This document shows, in pieces, positions 43,015 through 49,927 of a DNA stretch of 64,000 nt (position 1 is the first letter of the stretch; each line of letters begins with the position of its first letter). This stretch comes from JACQFK01 sp964619955 (lineage in GTDB: Bacteria; Planctomycetota; MHYJ01; JACPRB01): the NCBI GenBank assembly GCA_964619955.1, contig CAZUJF010000002.1, positions 248,001 to 312,000 on the forward strand, in the 5' to 3' direction. A program made the translations under genes and the position numbers. The notes under the pieces were generated by a model, which saw nothing but the letters and a program-made list of their open reading frames with translations, made no database searches and was not told where the DNA came from.

Positions 43015-43962
43015 CTAGAAGGGCGCTCGCTCGGACGCGAGCGTGACCGGGAGACAGCCTTCGCATTCCATGAAGACCCCGAAATGGAGGAACGCGTAGG
43101 CCCCATATTTGCTACCCGCTTCCTTCTCCCAGATCGTGATGCGCCGCGAGCCGATCGGGAGGCAGGTCCGGTACTGGGGCTTGAGCATCTGGAGGTAGTG
43201 CCCGGTCCGGGGCTCGTACGAGTAGGTGCTCACAACGACTCGCCCCATGGGGCTCGAGGCCGCGCGCCCCGCGCGGAGCGCCTGGAGGTGTGCCCCCGTC
43301 ACTTGGCTCAGATGCTCGACCGCCCCGGCACGGGGCCAGTAGCTGCCCCAGCATCCGGCACAGTTCTTCTGGTCCGCCAGGCGGTCGCACGACTTGAGGC
43401 GCGCCACGATGCTCTGAGGGGCGAGGAATGCCTCGAGCGCGGGGATTCGCCATCCCCAGCTGTCGAGTTCGGAGAGGTAGTTCACCTGGAAGGAGGAACC
43501 GCTCGGCACCGCGATGGGAATCTGCGAGTTGGAAAGCCCAAGATCCGGGATGAACGTGTAGACGCGGGCTTCCCCGAACTGGAGGGCGTCGCCCCCGCCC
43601 GGACTGGCCGTGGCGCTCGCCGATTTCCCGAAGAGCTTGACGGGTTCGAGTCCCTTGAGTACTCCCTCCAGTTCCGAGTAGTGGGTGCGATACTGCTGCC
43701 GGACGACTTCGATGATCCCGGTGGGGTACGCGTTCTCGACCAGGAGGCAGACGCGGATGCCGCCGGAGGGCGTCGGGCACGCGAGCGCGCCCAGGATCTT
43801 CCAGGAGGAGAGGATGCAGCTCACGTCCACCTGGGGGATCGTGCCCGTGATGGAAAGCGTGCCCTCGTAGGGCAATCGCGTCTGACTCCCAGCTTCCTGC
43901 GCGGCGAGAGGGTCGCTCGGACCGATCGCGATCGCGAGGACGGCAATGCTAAGGATTCTCAT
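43015..43962 (-). CDS. TraU-like (PFL_4710-type) conjugation protein
   Basis: A 315-aa exported protein: 'MRILSIAVLAIAIGPSDPLAA' ends in a signal cleavage site. It has about eight Cys. The region 'NCAGCWGSYWPRAGAVEHLS' matches the CxG-x-x-x-PRxG block of TraU and the PFL_4710 family, where the protein acts in pilus assembly or DNA transfer in the periplasm. The many Cys need disulfide formation, which the VKOR-thioredoxin gene in the same operon could provide. It lies 16 bases before the relaxase gene. Confidence 0.68.
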   Translation of the reverse strand: MRILSIAVLAIAIGPSDPLAAQEAGSQTRLPYEGTLSITGTIPQVDVSCILSSWKILGALACPTPSGGIRVCLLVENAYPTGIIEVVRQQYRTHYSELEGVLKGLEPVKLFGKSASATASPGGGDALQFGEARVYTFIPDLGLSNSQIPIAVPSGSSFQVNYLSELDSWGWRIPALEAFLAPQSIVARLKSCDRLADQKNCAGCWGSYWPRAGAVEHLSQVTGAHLQALRAGRAASSPMGRVVVSTYSYEPRTGHYLQMLKPQYRTCLPIGSRRITIWEKEAGSKYGAYAFLHFGVFMECEGCLPVTLASERAPF

Positions 43963-44587
43963 GGATCTCCACCTCCCCCTTCGGGGAAATGATCACGACG
44001 GCCGGCCCGCAGCGGACGCCGAGGGCCTCGGGCAGTTCTCGCGGCGCAAGACTCACGGGGCGCCCGAGGATTCTTGAGGCTTCGGTCAGCGCTTCGAGCT
44101 TCTCGACCTTCGTCGCGAACATGATCGCGCCGGGGTCGTCTTTGACCAGAGAAGGGAGGGCCGGCAGATTCTTCCCCTCTATCCGGGTGAACCAAAGCTT
44201 ATTGCCGAGGAGCTCCGCGGGGATCTTTGCGTCGGGGCGGAAGCTTCGCTTCTGGCTCCCTCGACAGGCCGGGAGCCCGGCGTCGTACCCCTTCAGGGTT
44301 ACCGCCCCCATCTCCCGCTTCATGGAGTTGGTGATCGAGCGGGACAGGCGATCTTTCAATTCTTCGTAGCTGCGCTTCATCCGCCCGAGGTCGATCGGGT
44401 GCGACTCCCCTTGGCCGCGGTGCCACGCCGAGCAGACCGGCGGCGGGCTTTCCCCCTCGCTCGTCCCGAAGGCTCCCTGCGCCTTGGAAAGCGCGAGGAG
44501 GAGGACGGCCACTCCGAGGCCGAGGAGCCCCCTCGGTATACTTTGTATACTTTGGCGGGGCTGAGGATTCTTATCGCGCTCGTCCAT
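43949..44587 (-). CDS. TraW/TrbC-like periplasmic pilus-assembly protein
   Basis: A 212-aa protein with one N-terminal membrane or signal helix at about 20-38. The C-terminal 110 residues have 'IMFATKVEKLEALTEASRI', 'LGRPVSLAPRELPEALGVRC' and 'GPAVVIISPKGEVEI', the pattern of TraW/TrbC-like thioredoxin-fold proteins of F-type systems ending in 'F-G-I/V-x-x-x-P-A-V-V'. Overlaps traE (17 bases) and the TraU-like gene (14 bases). Whether it stands for TraW, TrbC or a fused form cannot be decided by eye. Confidence 0.6.
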   Translation of the reverse strand: MDERDKNPQPRQSIQSIPRGLLGLGVAVLLLALSKAQGAFGTSEGESPPPVCSAWHRGQGESHPIDLGRMKRSYEELKDRLSRSITNSMKREMGAVTLKGYDAGLPACRGSQKRSFRPDAKIPAELLGNKLWFTRIEGKNLPALPSLVKDDPGAIMFATKVEKLEALTEASRILGRPVSLAPRELPEALGVRCGPAVVIISPKGEVEIHENP

Positions 44588-45185
44588 CGGCCTCCCCTTC
44601 CTTCGCCCGGTCCGCCTTCGCGGACTGTCCGAGCACGTAGATGCCCGTCGGATTGTCCCGTGTGGGTTCCTGCGTCGTGAGGAGCACGCGGTAGGAGAGC
44701 TTTCCCTCCTGGGAAAGCTTGTCCCCCACGTAGACGCGCTTCACCGCCGGGAACACCACCGCGAGCGCCCCCTCCTCCCGGCTCACGATGGCCTTGCCGG
44801 AATCGGGAATGAGGAACTGGCTCACCATGCCGGTTTCGTGGACGAGGCGGCTTCGCTTGTCGAGCACCGCCGAGAACTGCTGGAAGATCGAGGGGGCCAC
44901 CCGTCCCTTGAGGAATCGCCCCGCTGCCTCCACCGTCGCTGGCGAGAAGTTCTCGAAATGGGTCGCGAAGTCGATCGCGAAGTCCCGCGCGAGAGTGTCG
45001 GGCACCTGGCCCGGATGCACCACGCGCGGCGCGTCAAGACCCGGGACCAGCACCACCGGCCTCGGCTCCCGCGCCTTCAAGAGCAGCGCGATCGCGAGGA
45101 GGATCGTCGAGAGCGACGTCACGACGAGCGCCGCGATCCCCGCATAGCCCAGGGCGCGGCGCAGAGGTTCGATTCCAAGCTTCAC
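44571..45185 (-). CDS. traE: TraE/VirB8-like T4SS inner-membrane protein
   Basis: GTG 45185 with GGAGGT upstream, overlapping the previous stop (GTGA). The 204-aa protein has one N-terminal membrane helix ('IAALVVTSLSTILLAIALLL', about 17-38). A periplasmic domain follows with 'LARDFAIDFATHFENFSPATV', 'FLKGRVAPSIFQQF' and 'YRVLLTTQEPTRDNPTGIYV', typical of TraE, the F-type counterpart of VirB8. It links the inner-membrane complex to the channel. Confidence 0.78.
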   Translation of the reverse strand: MKLGIEPLRRALGYAGIAALVVTSLSTILLAIALLLKAREPRPVVLVPGLDAPRVVHPGQVPDTLARDFAIDFATHFENFSPATVEAAGRFLKGRVAPSIFQQFSAVLDKRSRLVHETGMVSQFLIPDSGKAIVSREEGALAVVFPAVKRVYVGDKLSQEGKLSYRVLLTTQEPTRDNPTGIYVLGQSAKADRAKEGEADGRAR

Positions 45186-45478
45186 GGTACCTCCACGAGG
45201 GGCTTCACCGACCGCTCTTCCCACACGACCAGCGGCGCGGGGCCCGGATAGAGCAAAAGGATTCCGAGTTCCACGAGGCTCACGATTCCAAGTACGAGAG
45301 AGACGAGGAGCGACCGTCTGAGGTGGGCTCCGGCTCGGGCGAGGACGCCCAAGCCGCGGGGAAGGTCCCGACCACGTTCGGCATCGGAATCTTCCTCGAG
45401 CCAGCCGTGCCCGGGCGGCATGGCATTCGCCTGCGTCACGAGGGGCTGGAAGGTCTCAGGCGCGTTCTCCGTGGTCAT
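45182..45478 (-). CDS. Small membrane protein between traL and traE
   Basis: A 98-aa protein. ATG 45478 overlaps the traL stop (TGATG) and its own stop overlaps the traE start. One membrane helix lies around residues 55-78 ('LLVSLVLGIVSLVELGILLL'), preceded by a soluble basic region. No counterpart in canonical F plasmid order (traA-traL-traE) is known to me. The tight overlaps at both ends indicate that it is part of the transfer machinery or its regulation. Confidence 0.55.
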   Translation of the reverse strand: MTTENAPETFQPLVTQANAMPPGHGWLEEDSDAERGRDLPRGLGVLARAGAHLRRSLLVSLVLGIVSLVELGILLLYPGPAPLVVWEERSVKPLVEVP

Positions 45479-45858
45479 CACTGCACGGTCCTCCCCGACC
45501 AGAAGTGCCTGGCCTCGGCGCTCTCGTCGTCAGCCTCGTCGGCCACCGGCGAGAACCGCATCCGCTTGGCCCCGAAGAAACCCGGCGCTGGGAGGAGCCC
45601 CCGCGGCCGGAGGTTCTCGGGGATGCACCCGACGAGCCCCATCTTGTAGGCCAGCGTGAAGGCGTAGCCTCGGGGCTTGCCCTCGCGGAAATACTTCACG
45701 AACGCGCCGAAGGCTGTGCCTCCGATGAGCCCGGCCGGTGCGTTCCAGACCGTCATGAGGACGAGACCGACGACCGCGATGAGAACGAGATCGAACGGTC
45801 CGAGGCCCAAAAACACCTCGAACGGCCTATCGAGGTTTCTGAAGCATCGACGATTCAT
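45478..45858 (-). CDS. traL: TraL/VirB3-like T4SS protein
   Basis: A 126-aa protein, a little longer than usual TraL (about 100). 'MNRRCFRNLDRPFEVFLGLGP' opens it in the way of TraL proteins ('h-P-x-x-h-x-x-P-x-x-h-h'), followed by two hydrophobic segments at 24-40 and 44-58 and 'GKPRGYAFTLAYKMGL', the TraL/VirB3 C-terminal motif. It sits in the inner membrane beside TraC. It overlaps the VKOR gene by 32 bases and the next gene by 1. Confidence 0.72.
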   Translation of the reverse strand: MNRRCFRNLDRPFEVFLGLGPFDLVLIAVVGLVLMTVWNAPAGLIGGTAFGAFVKYFREGKPRGYAFTLAYKMGLVGCIPENLRPRGLLPAPGFFGAKRMRFSPVADEADDESAEARHFWSGRTVQ

Positions 45859-46627
45859 GGTTCACCTTTCCAAGGGCTCGGAGGATGGCATCCCTGAGCT
45901 GCGCAATCGGTGGGAGTCCGGGGAACACGGTCCTTTCCAGACCCGAGATCACGATCGTGGGGGTCGGGAGGCTCGCGGGCGCCTGCTCACGGCCCACTTC
46001 GAGACGGCCGGAGAACTCCCGGAGCAGTTCCGGAAGGACCTGGTCCTCGAACTCGTCGCAGTAGCGACAACCCGACCGGGTGTAGACGAGGAGCCTGGCG
46101 GTTCCCGGTTTGGCAGCGTCTTTCGCCTCCGTATGCGGCCGGGGCAGGGATGCAACGGCCACATCTTGCCCATGAGGCTGGAGAAACCCGATCGCGAAGA
46201 TCGCCGCGTGCGTGAAGATGGCGCCGACCGGGAGGAGGACGCTCCCTCGAGCGAGATTGTCCGCATCCGCCCAGAAGGAGAGCGCCGCGCCCAGGACCAC
46301 TGACCCTCCGACCAGGAGGCAGGGGCTACAGAACACCCCGCGCTGATAGAGGAGAATGAGCAGGACCGCATGGGCCGCCGAGGCGAGGAGGAGTCCTGAG
46401 AAGAACAGCCTCGCCCTTCCGATGAAGATCCCCAGCGCAAGGAGAACTCCATAGAAGATCGCGCCGAGGGGCGCGAGGCTCACTCCCCCCAAGAGGTCCC
46501 TGGCACCCGCGCATGCGCCGCATGTGGCTGCGCCGATCCAGGCCCAAAGGGACCCGCCGAGCGCGATCGCGACGAGCCCGAGCATCACGCTGAAGAGGAT
46601 CTTGTCTTTTCGGTTCTTGCCGTACAT
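45827..46627 (-). CDS. VKOR-like membrane domain fused to thioredoxin-like domain
   Basis: ATG 46627 has AAGGAGC upstream. The 266-aa protein has five hydrophobic segments with Cys pairs 'CGAC' (36/39) and 'CSPC' (100/103), the arrangement of vitamin-K-epoxide-reductase homologues that reoxidise thiol oxidases. Residues about 175-255 are a thioredoxin-like domain with 'SGCRYCDEFEDQVLPEL' (Cys187/Cys190). The fusion should introduce disulfides in the periplasm, replacing DsbA plus DsbB. In F-type systems disulfides are needed for TraU-like and other Cys-rich proteins; the gene sits right after the pilin. Confidence 0.75.
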   Translation of the reverse strand: MYGKNRKDKILFSVMLGLVAIALGGSLWAWIGAATCGACAGARDLLGGVSLAPLGAIFYGVLLALGIFIGRARLFFSGLLLASAAHAVLLILLYQRGVFCSPCLLVGGSVVLGAALSFWADADNLARGSVLLPVGAIFTHAAIFAIGFLQPHGQDVAVASLPRPHTEAKDAAKPGTARLLVYTRSGCRYCDEFEDQVLPELLREFSGRLEVGREQAPASLPTPTIVISGLERTVFPGLPPIAQLRDAILRALGKVNHESSMLQKPR

Positions 46628-46638
46628 GCCCGCGCTCC

Positions 46639-46947
46639 TTAACTGAGACCCATGGTCTTGCCGAGGGCGAAGAAGGCGATGAGGACGAGGGCTCCGAAGC
46701 CGATCCCCACCGTCCCGCCCGTCCAGTCGCCCTTCGTCATGGCCCGCCCCCCCGAGGCGAGGAACCCACCGCCCACGATGAGGGCTGCGGCGGTCTTGAG
46801 GTAGGTCCACCCGGATTTGACCGAGCCGTCGATCGACTGGAGCACCTTCATCCCCTCGTTGTCCTGCGCCCAGGCGAGCCCCCCGCCCACGAGGCCGAGA
46901 GCCACGACCGCGAGGGCCTTCCCCAGGGGTCCATTCAGATTCTTCAT
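46639..46947 (-). CDS. Conjugative pilin precursor (TraA/VirB2-like)
   Basis: A 102-aa protein with AAGGAGG before its ATG. A long signal peptide ends 'GLAWAQ', then a 75-residue mature chain with two hydrophobic helices ('TAAALIVGGGFLASGGRA' and 'GTVGIGFGALVLIAFFALG') separated by a short polar loop 'MTKGDWTGG'. This hairpin layout is characteristic of VirB2, TrbC and TraA pilins. It is the first gene of the leftward transfer operon, directly after the duplicated leader. Confidence 0.78.
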   Translation of the reverse strand: MKNLNGPLGKALAVVALGLVGGGLAWAQDNEGMKVLQSIDGSVKSGWTYLKTAAALIVGGGFLASGGRAMTKGDWTGGTVGIGFGALVLIAFFALGKTMGLS

Positions 46948-46959
46948 GCGCGCCTCCTT

Positions 46960-47196
46960 CTACCTCCCATCGCGGGCGAGACCCCCTTCACGCGGCACGA
47001 AAAATGTTTTTTGAGGCAAGAAAGTTCAGATTTCGGCGAGGTCCTCAGTGCGGAGTTCGCCGGAGAGGGAGGGTGGGGGGGCGCGCTGCCATTCCACGCG
47101 TGCTCAAGCCGGACTTTTTCGACTTTCTTCAATTCCAAATCAGAATTCATGCCGCGTGAAGGGGGTCTCGCCCGCGATGGGGTGTGGAGGGACCCG
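46960..47196. promoter_or_regulatory. Divergent tra promoter region with duplicated leader
   Basis: A 32-base perfect inverted repeat lies at 46966-46997 and 47150-47181. Each copy starts tgccgcgtgaaggggg and ends cccgcgatggg in its own reading direction, 15-19 bases before the start codon of the pilin gene and traK respectively. In both directions a box actttctt lies exactly 20 bases upstream of the copy, while the 20 bases between differ. Equal spacing suggests a shared promoter plus leader, so both operons can be controlled together. The leftward copy also contains a 12-codon frame starting GTG at 46998 and ending TAG. Confidence 0.75.
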
Positions 47197-48027
47197 ATGG
47201 AAAGACATGAGCGAACTGGCGGGGGCGAGACCAAGAGGTGGGGGCTGTCCCACATCCTCGGAGCCCTGGCTTCAGTTCTTCTGGCAGGGGGAGCCCGCGG
47301 CCAAGAGCCTGAGGCATCGCCCCGGTCGGCCGCCCCTCCGAAGACAGTCGAACGGACGCGGGAGTGGAAGGAAGGCGTCGAGATCCGGTTGCGCGTGCCC
47401 CTGGCAAGCGAGACGCATGAGGTTATGTGCGCCGTCTCCTTCCCCGAAACGGCCATCCGCTCCGCCGTCACCGGCTGGGGCGAGAACACCCTGACGTCTG
47501 TTCAGAAGGGAAACGTCCTTTTCCTCAGGCTTTCGAAGCGCGCCGAAGGACAGCTCAACGTCATCGGAGAATCGGGGACCCACTATCTCCTCTACCTGGA
47601 GGCAGTCGACGCCAAGGTGCCCGGTGGCTACGACGCCTTCGTCAAGATCGTTCGCCCCTTACCTGCGGCCGAAGCGGAAGCCGCCCGGAAGATCGCGAAG
47701 GGCGAACGCCCCAAGCCCAAGGGCGCCCTCGACCTCATCCGCTCGATGCGGCTCGGCGATCGGCGAGAGGGAACGCGCGTCCTCCGGGCCAAGGAAGAAC
47801 TCGTGTACGCTTCCACCGATATCGAGCTTCGGCTTCTCTTCGTACACGAGTCCTCCTCCTACCTCGGCCGGACCTATGAGGTCCGCAACCTCACCAACCG
47901 GAAGCTCGCCCTCGATGCCTCGCGCTTCAGGTCGGCCGGCGAGGACCTCGTTCTCTCCGGACTTCGCGAAAACGTGATCCCGCCGGGAGGAGTGTCCCGG
48001 CTCTATACCGTCTTTTGGAGGCCTTGA
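47197..48027 (+). CDS. traK: TraK-like (VirB9/secretin-like) outer-membrane channel protein
   Basis: ATG 47197 has GGAGGG five bases upstream; an in-frame ATG at 47149 in the leader would add 16 residues. The product is 276 aa. A signal peptide ('ILGALASVLLAGGARGQ') leads to a beta-rich domain with 'HYLLYLEAVDAKVPGGYDAFV' (trimmed) and a C-terminal domain with 'YEVRNLTNRKLALDASRF' and 'IPPGGVSRLYTVFW'. This matches TraK, which forms the outer-membrane core with TraV and TraB. It heads the rightward operon traK-Zn-traB-traV-traC-traG. Confidence 0.72.
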   Translation: MERHERTGGGETKRWGLSHILGALASVLLAGGARGQEPEASPRSAAPPKTVERTREWKEGVEIRLRVPLASETHEVMCAVSFPETAIRSAVTGWGENTLTSVQKGNVLFLRLSKRAEGQLNVIGESGTHYLLYLEAVDAKVPGGYDAFVKIVRPLPAAEAEAARKIAKGERPKPKGALDLIRSMRLGDRREGTRVLRAKEELVYASTDIELRLLFVHESSSYLGRTYEVRNLTNRKLALDASRFRSAGEDLVLSGLRENVIPPGGVSRLYTVFWRP

Positions 48028-48030
48028 GCC

Positions 48031-48366
48031 ATGCCCGGACCCAGATTCATTCGCTGTGGGAAGTGCCAGGTCGTGATGGGGCTGCGGTACTTCGTCAGCA
48101 CCCATCGGCGTGCGAACGGGGTCGACTGCCCGAGCGTCCCCTGCTCCGTATGCACGAATCCGGTCGGTCGCGAGGGTCTGACCGCCTTCGGTGAGGCCGT
48201 CTGCTCCGACGGATGTGCACGGCATCACCCCATGGCGCAGGAGGCGTGGAATGCCGCCAGGATGGCCCTTATCAAGGCGGAGCGCGATGTGGCAGACCAA
48301 CTGTCCGCCATGCAGCGGGCCCAGAAGTTGCCCCTGATCTACCAGCGTCTTCGTCGCGCGAGCTAG
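48031..48366 (+). CDS. Small zinc-binding protein inserted in the tra operon
   Basis: A 111-aa protein 3 bases after traK. Cys pairs 'RCGKCQ', 'CPSVPCSVC' and 'CSDGCARHH' can bind two zincs; the second half is a charged helix ('RMALIKAERDVADQLSAMQRA', trimmed). No signal peptide, so it stays in the cytoplasm while its neighbours are envelope proteins. Canonical F-type order has traK directly followed by traB. Not recognised; perhaps a regulator of the operon. Confidence 0.55.
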   Translation: MPGPRFIRCGKCQVVMGLRYFVSTHRRANGVDCPSVPCSVCTNPVGREGLTAFGEAVCSDGCARHHPMAQEAWNAARMALIKAERDVADQLSAMQRAQKLPLIYQRLRRAS

Positions 48367-48378
48367 GGAGGATCGACC

Positions 48379-49563
48379 ATGGAGAACTCGTCACCGGAAT
48401 CGGCCAGAAGTCAGCGTTCGCGCCTTCTGCGTCTTCTCCTCCTCTCCGGGGGAGGGATCGGCGTCCTTTTCATCCTGGGCCGCAGCTGCGGGCCCACGGG
48501 AGACGACGCCGCGGCTGCGAAAGAGCCCCATCGGGACGCGCGCGTGTCCGGCCGCGATGGCGGCGGCGCCTCTCTCGGGTTCGACGATCTTACGATCGGG
48601 CAGGAGTACAAGACCTCGGTCGCGAGCCAGGGGCATCGCGTAAGCACGCTCGAACAGGACGTGAGCGGCCTGCGCAAGGATTTCGACCAACTGAAATCCG
48701 AGCTCGCGAAGTCGGCTGAGGCCCAGGGAGCCCAACTCTCGCGTCTCGAGGAGATCGCCCGCCTGGTCCAGGGCCTCGCATCGCCTCGGCTCGAAATCGC
48801 GTCCACTCAAGCCACCTCCAAGGCCGAGGCGACCGAGAAGGGCGTCCGCCTTCTCACGTTCGCGGGCTCCGAGGGGCCATCCGCACCCCGGCGGGCACTT
48901 CGGATTCCGACCGCCTCGGCCGGGGAAGCCACGGTGCTCAACGGCGTCTTCGCCCCGACCGGCGGGGAACCCTCGCCCATCCGCCTCCGTCTCGACGCGG
49001 CGATCCTCGGCCCCTCGAAGTCGCGCGTTCCGCTTCGGGATGCGATCCTCATCGGGAAGGCGGCGGGGGACGCGAACGCGACCCGGGTCACCGTCGAACT
49101 CGTCAGCTTCTCCTACGTGAAGCAGGGCGGACAGTCGATCGAGGTGCCGGTCCGGGGGTACGTCGTCGGCGAAGACGGGATGGAGGGGATTCCCGGGACT
49201 TACCTCTACCGCCTTGAGGACCAGGTCCCCCTCGCCATCGTCACCGACGGAGTGGCAGGATTCACGAGCGCGCTCGCCGAACGCGAGACGACTCGCTCGG
49301 TCACGCCCTACGGGGGATCGACGAGCGTCGTAACGGGCGATCCTCTCAAGTACGCGGGCCTCAAGGCCGGCGCCGGCACATCTTCGAAAGTCGGGGACAT
49401 CCTGGCGGAGCGCATGCGCGAGCTCCGCCCGGCGGTCTGGACCCCCGCGGAGAAGCGCGTCAAGGTCGTCTTCCTCGAAGGCGTCACACTCGAAGGTTTC
49501 GATCCCCAGGAGGCCAAAGATGGCGAAGAGCATCCTTTCCGCGACCTTGATCTTCATCGGTAG
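48379..49563 (+). CDS. traB: TraB (VirB10-like) T4SS core protein
   Basis: A 394-aa protein with one N-terminal membrane helix (about 16-35, 'LLRLLLLSGGGIGVLFILG'). A coiled coil covers about 80-130 ('VSTLEQDVSGLRKDFDQLKS'). The C-terminal VirB10-type domain has 'VLNGVFAPTGGEPSPIRLRL' trimmed, 'LRDAILIGKAAGDANATRV' and 'VPVRGYVVGEDGMEGIPG'. TraB spans the periplasm, linking inner membrane and outer-membrane ring. It overlaps traV by 44 bases. Confidence 0.82.
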   Translation: MENSSPESARSQRSRLLRLLLLSGGGIGVLFILGRSCGPTGDDAAAAKEPHRDARVSGRDGGGASLGFDDLTIGQEYKTSVASQGHRVSTLEQDVSGLRKDFDQLKSELAKSAEAQGAQLSRLEEIARLVQGLASPRLEIASTQATSKAEATEKGVRLLTFAGSEGPSAPRRALRIPTASAGEATVLNGVFAPTGGEPSPIRLRLDAAILGPSKSRVPLRDAILIGKAAGDANATRVTVELVSFSYVKQGGQSIEVPVRGYVVGEDGMEGIPGTYLYRLEDQVPLAIVTDGVAGFTSALAERETTRSVTPYGGSTSVVTGDPLKYAGLKAGAGTSSKVGDILAERMRELRPAVWTPAEKRVKVVFLEGVTLEGFDPQEAKDGEEHPFRDLDLHR

Positions 49564-49924
49564 CGCCCTGGCTGCGTGCCAGTCGGGGCCTGGTTCGGCG
49601 CCCGAACCGGCCTACCGCACGGGACCGAAGCTCCTTGCGACGAACGACCCCCTGGTCCCGAAGCGCGAGTTCCCGGCCTGGAACCCGCCCCGGCAGTTCG
49701 CGGTCTGGGCCCATCCGCGGACCGACACCGCGCAGGGAATCCTGCTCGGGGGGCAGTGGATCCTCGAGAACCTGACCGACGGCGGCTGGTACGTGGAGGA
49801 TCTCGCGGAGCGCGATCCACTCCCCGACGCTGAAGCGACACCCGAAGATCTGGAATCAGCGCGCCGATCGGTCGGTGTCGGGAAACTTTCCGAATTCGTC
49901 ATCCCCTATCGAGTGAAGGAATAG
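49520..49924 (+). CDS. traV: TraV-like lipoprotein
   Basis: A 134-aa lipoprotein: 'MAKSILSATLIFIGSALAAC' with the acylated Cys at 20. It overlaps the 3' end of traB and is followed by traC after 3 bases, exactly where traV lies in F-type operons. The mature part has 'VWAHPRTDTAQGILLGGQWIL'-like sequence (trimmed) and no Cys-rich motif, so assignment leans on position and lipobox. TraV anchors the core complex to the outer membrane, like VirB7. Confidence 0.68.
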   Translation: MAKSILSATLIFIGSALAACQSGPGSAPEPAYRTGPKLLATNDPLVPKREFPAWNPPRQFAVWAHPRTDTAQGILLGGQWILENLTDGGWYVEDLAERDPLPDAEATPEDLESARRSVGVGKLSEFVIPYRVKE

Positions 49925-49927
49925 CGG

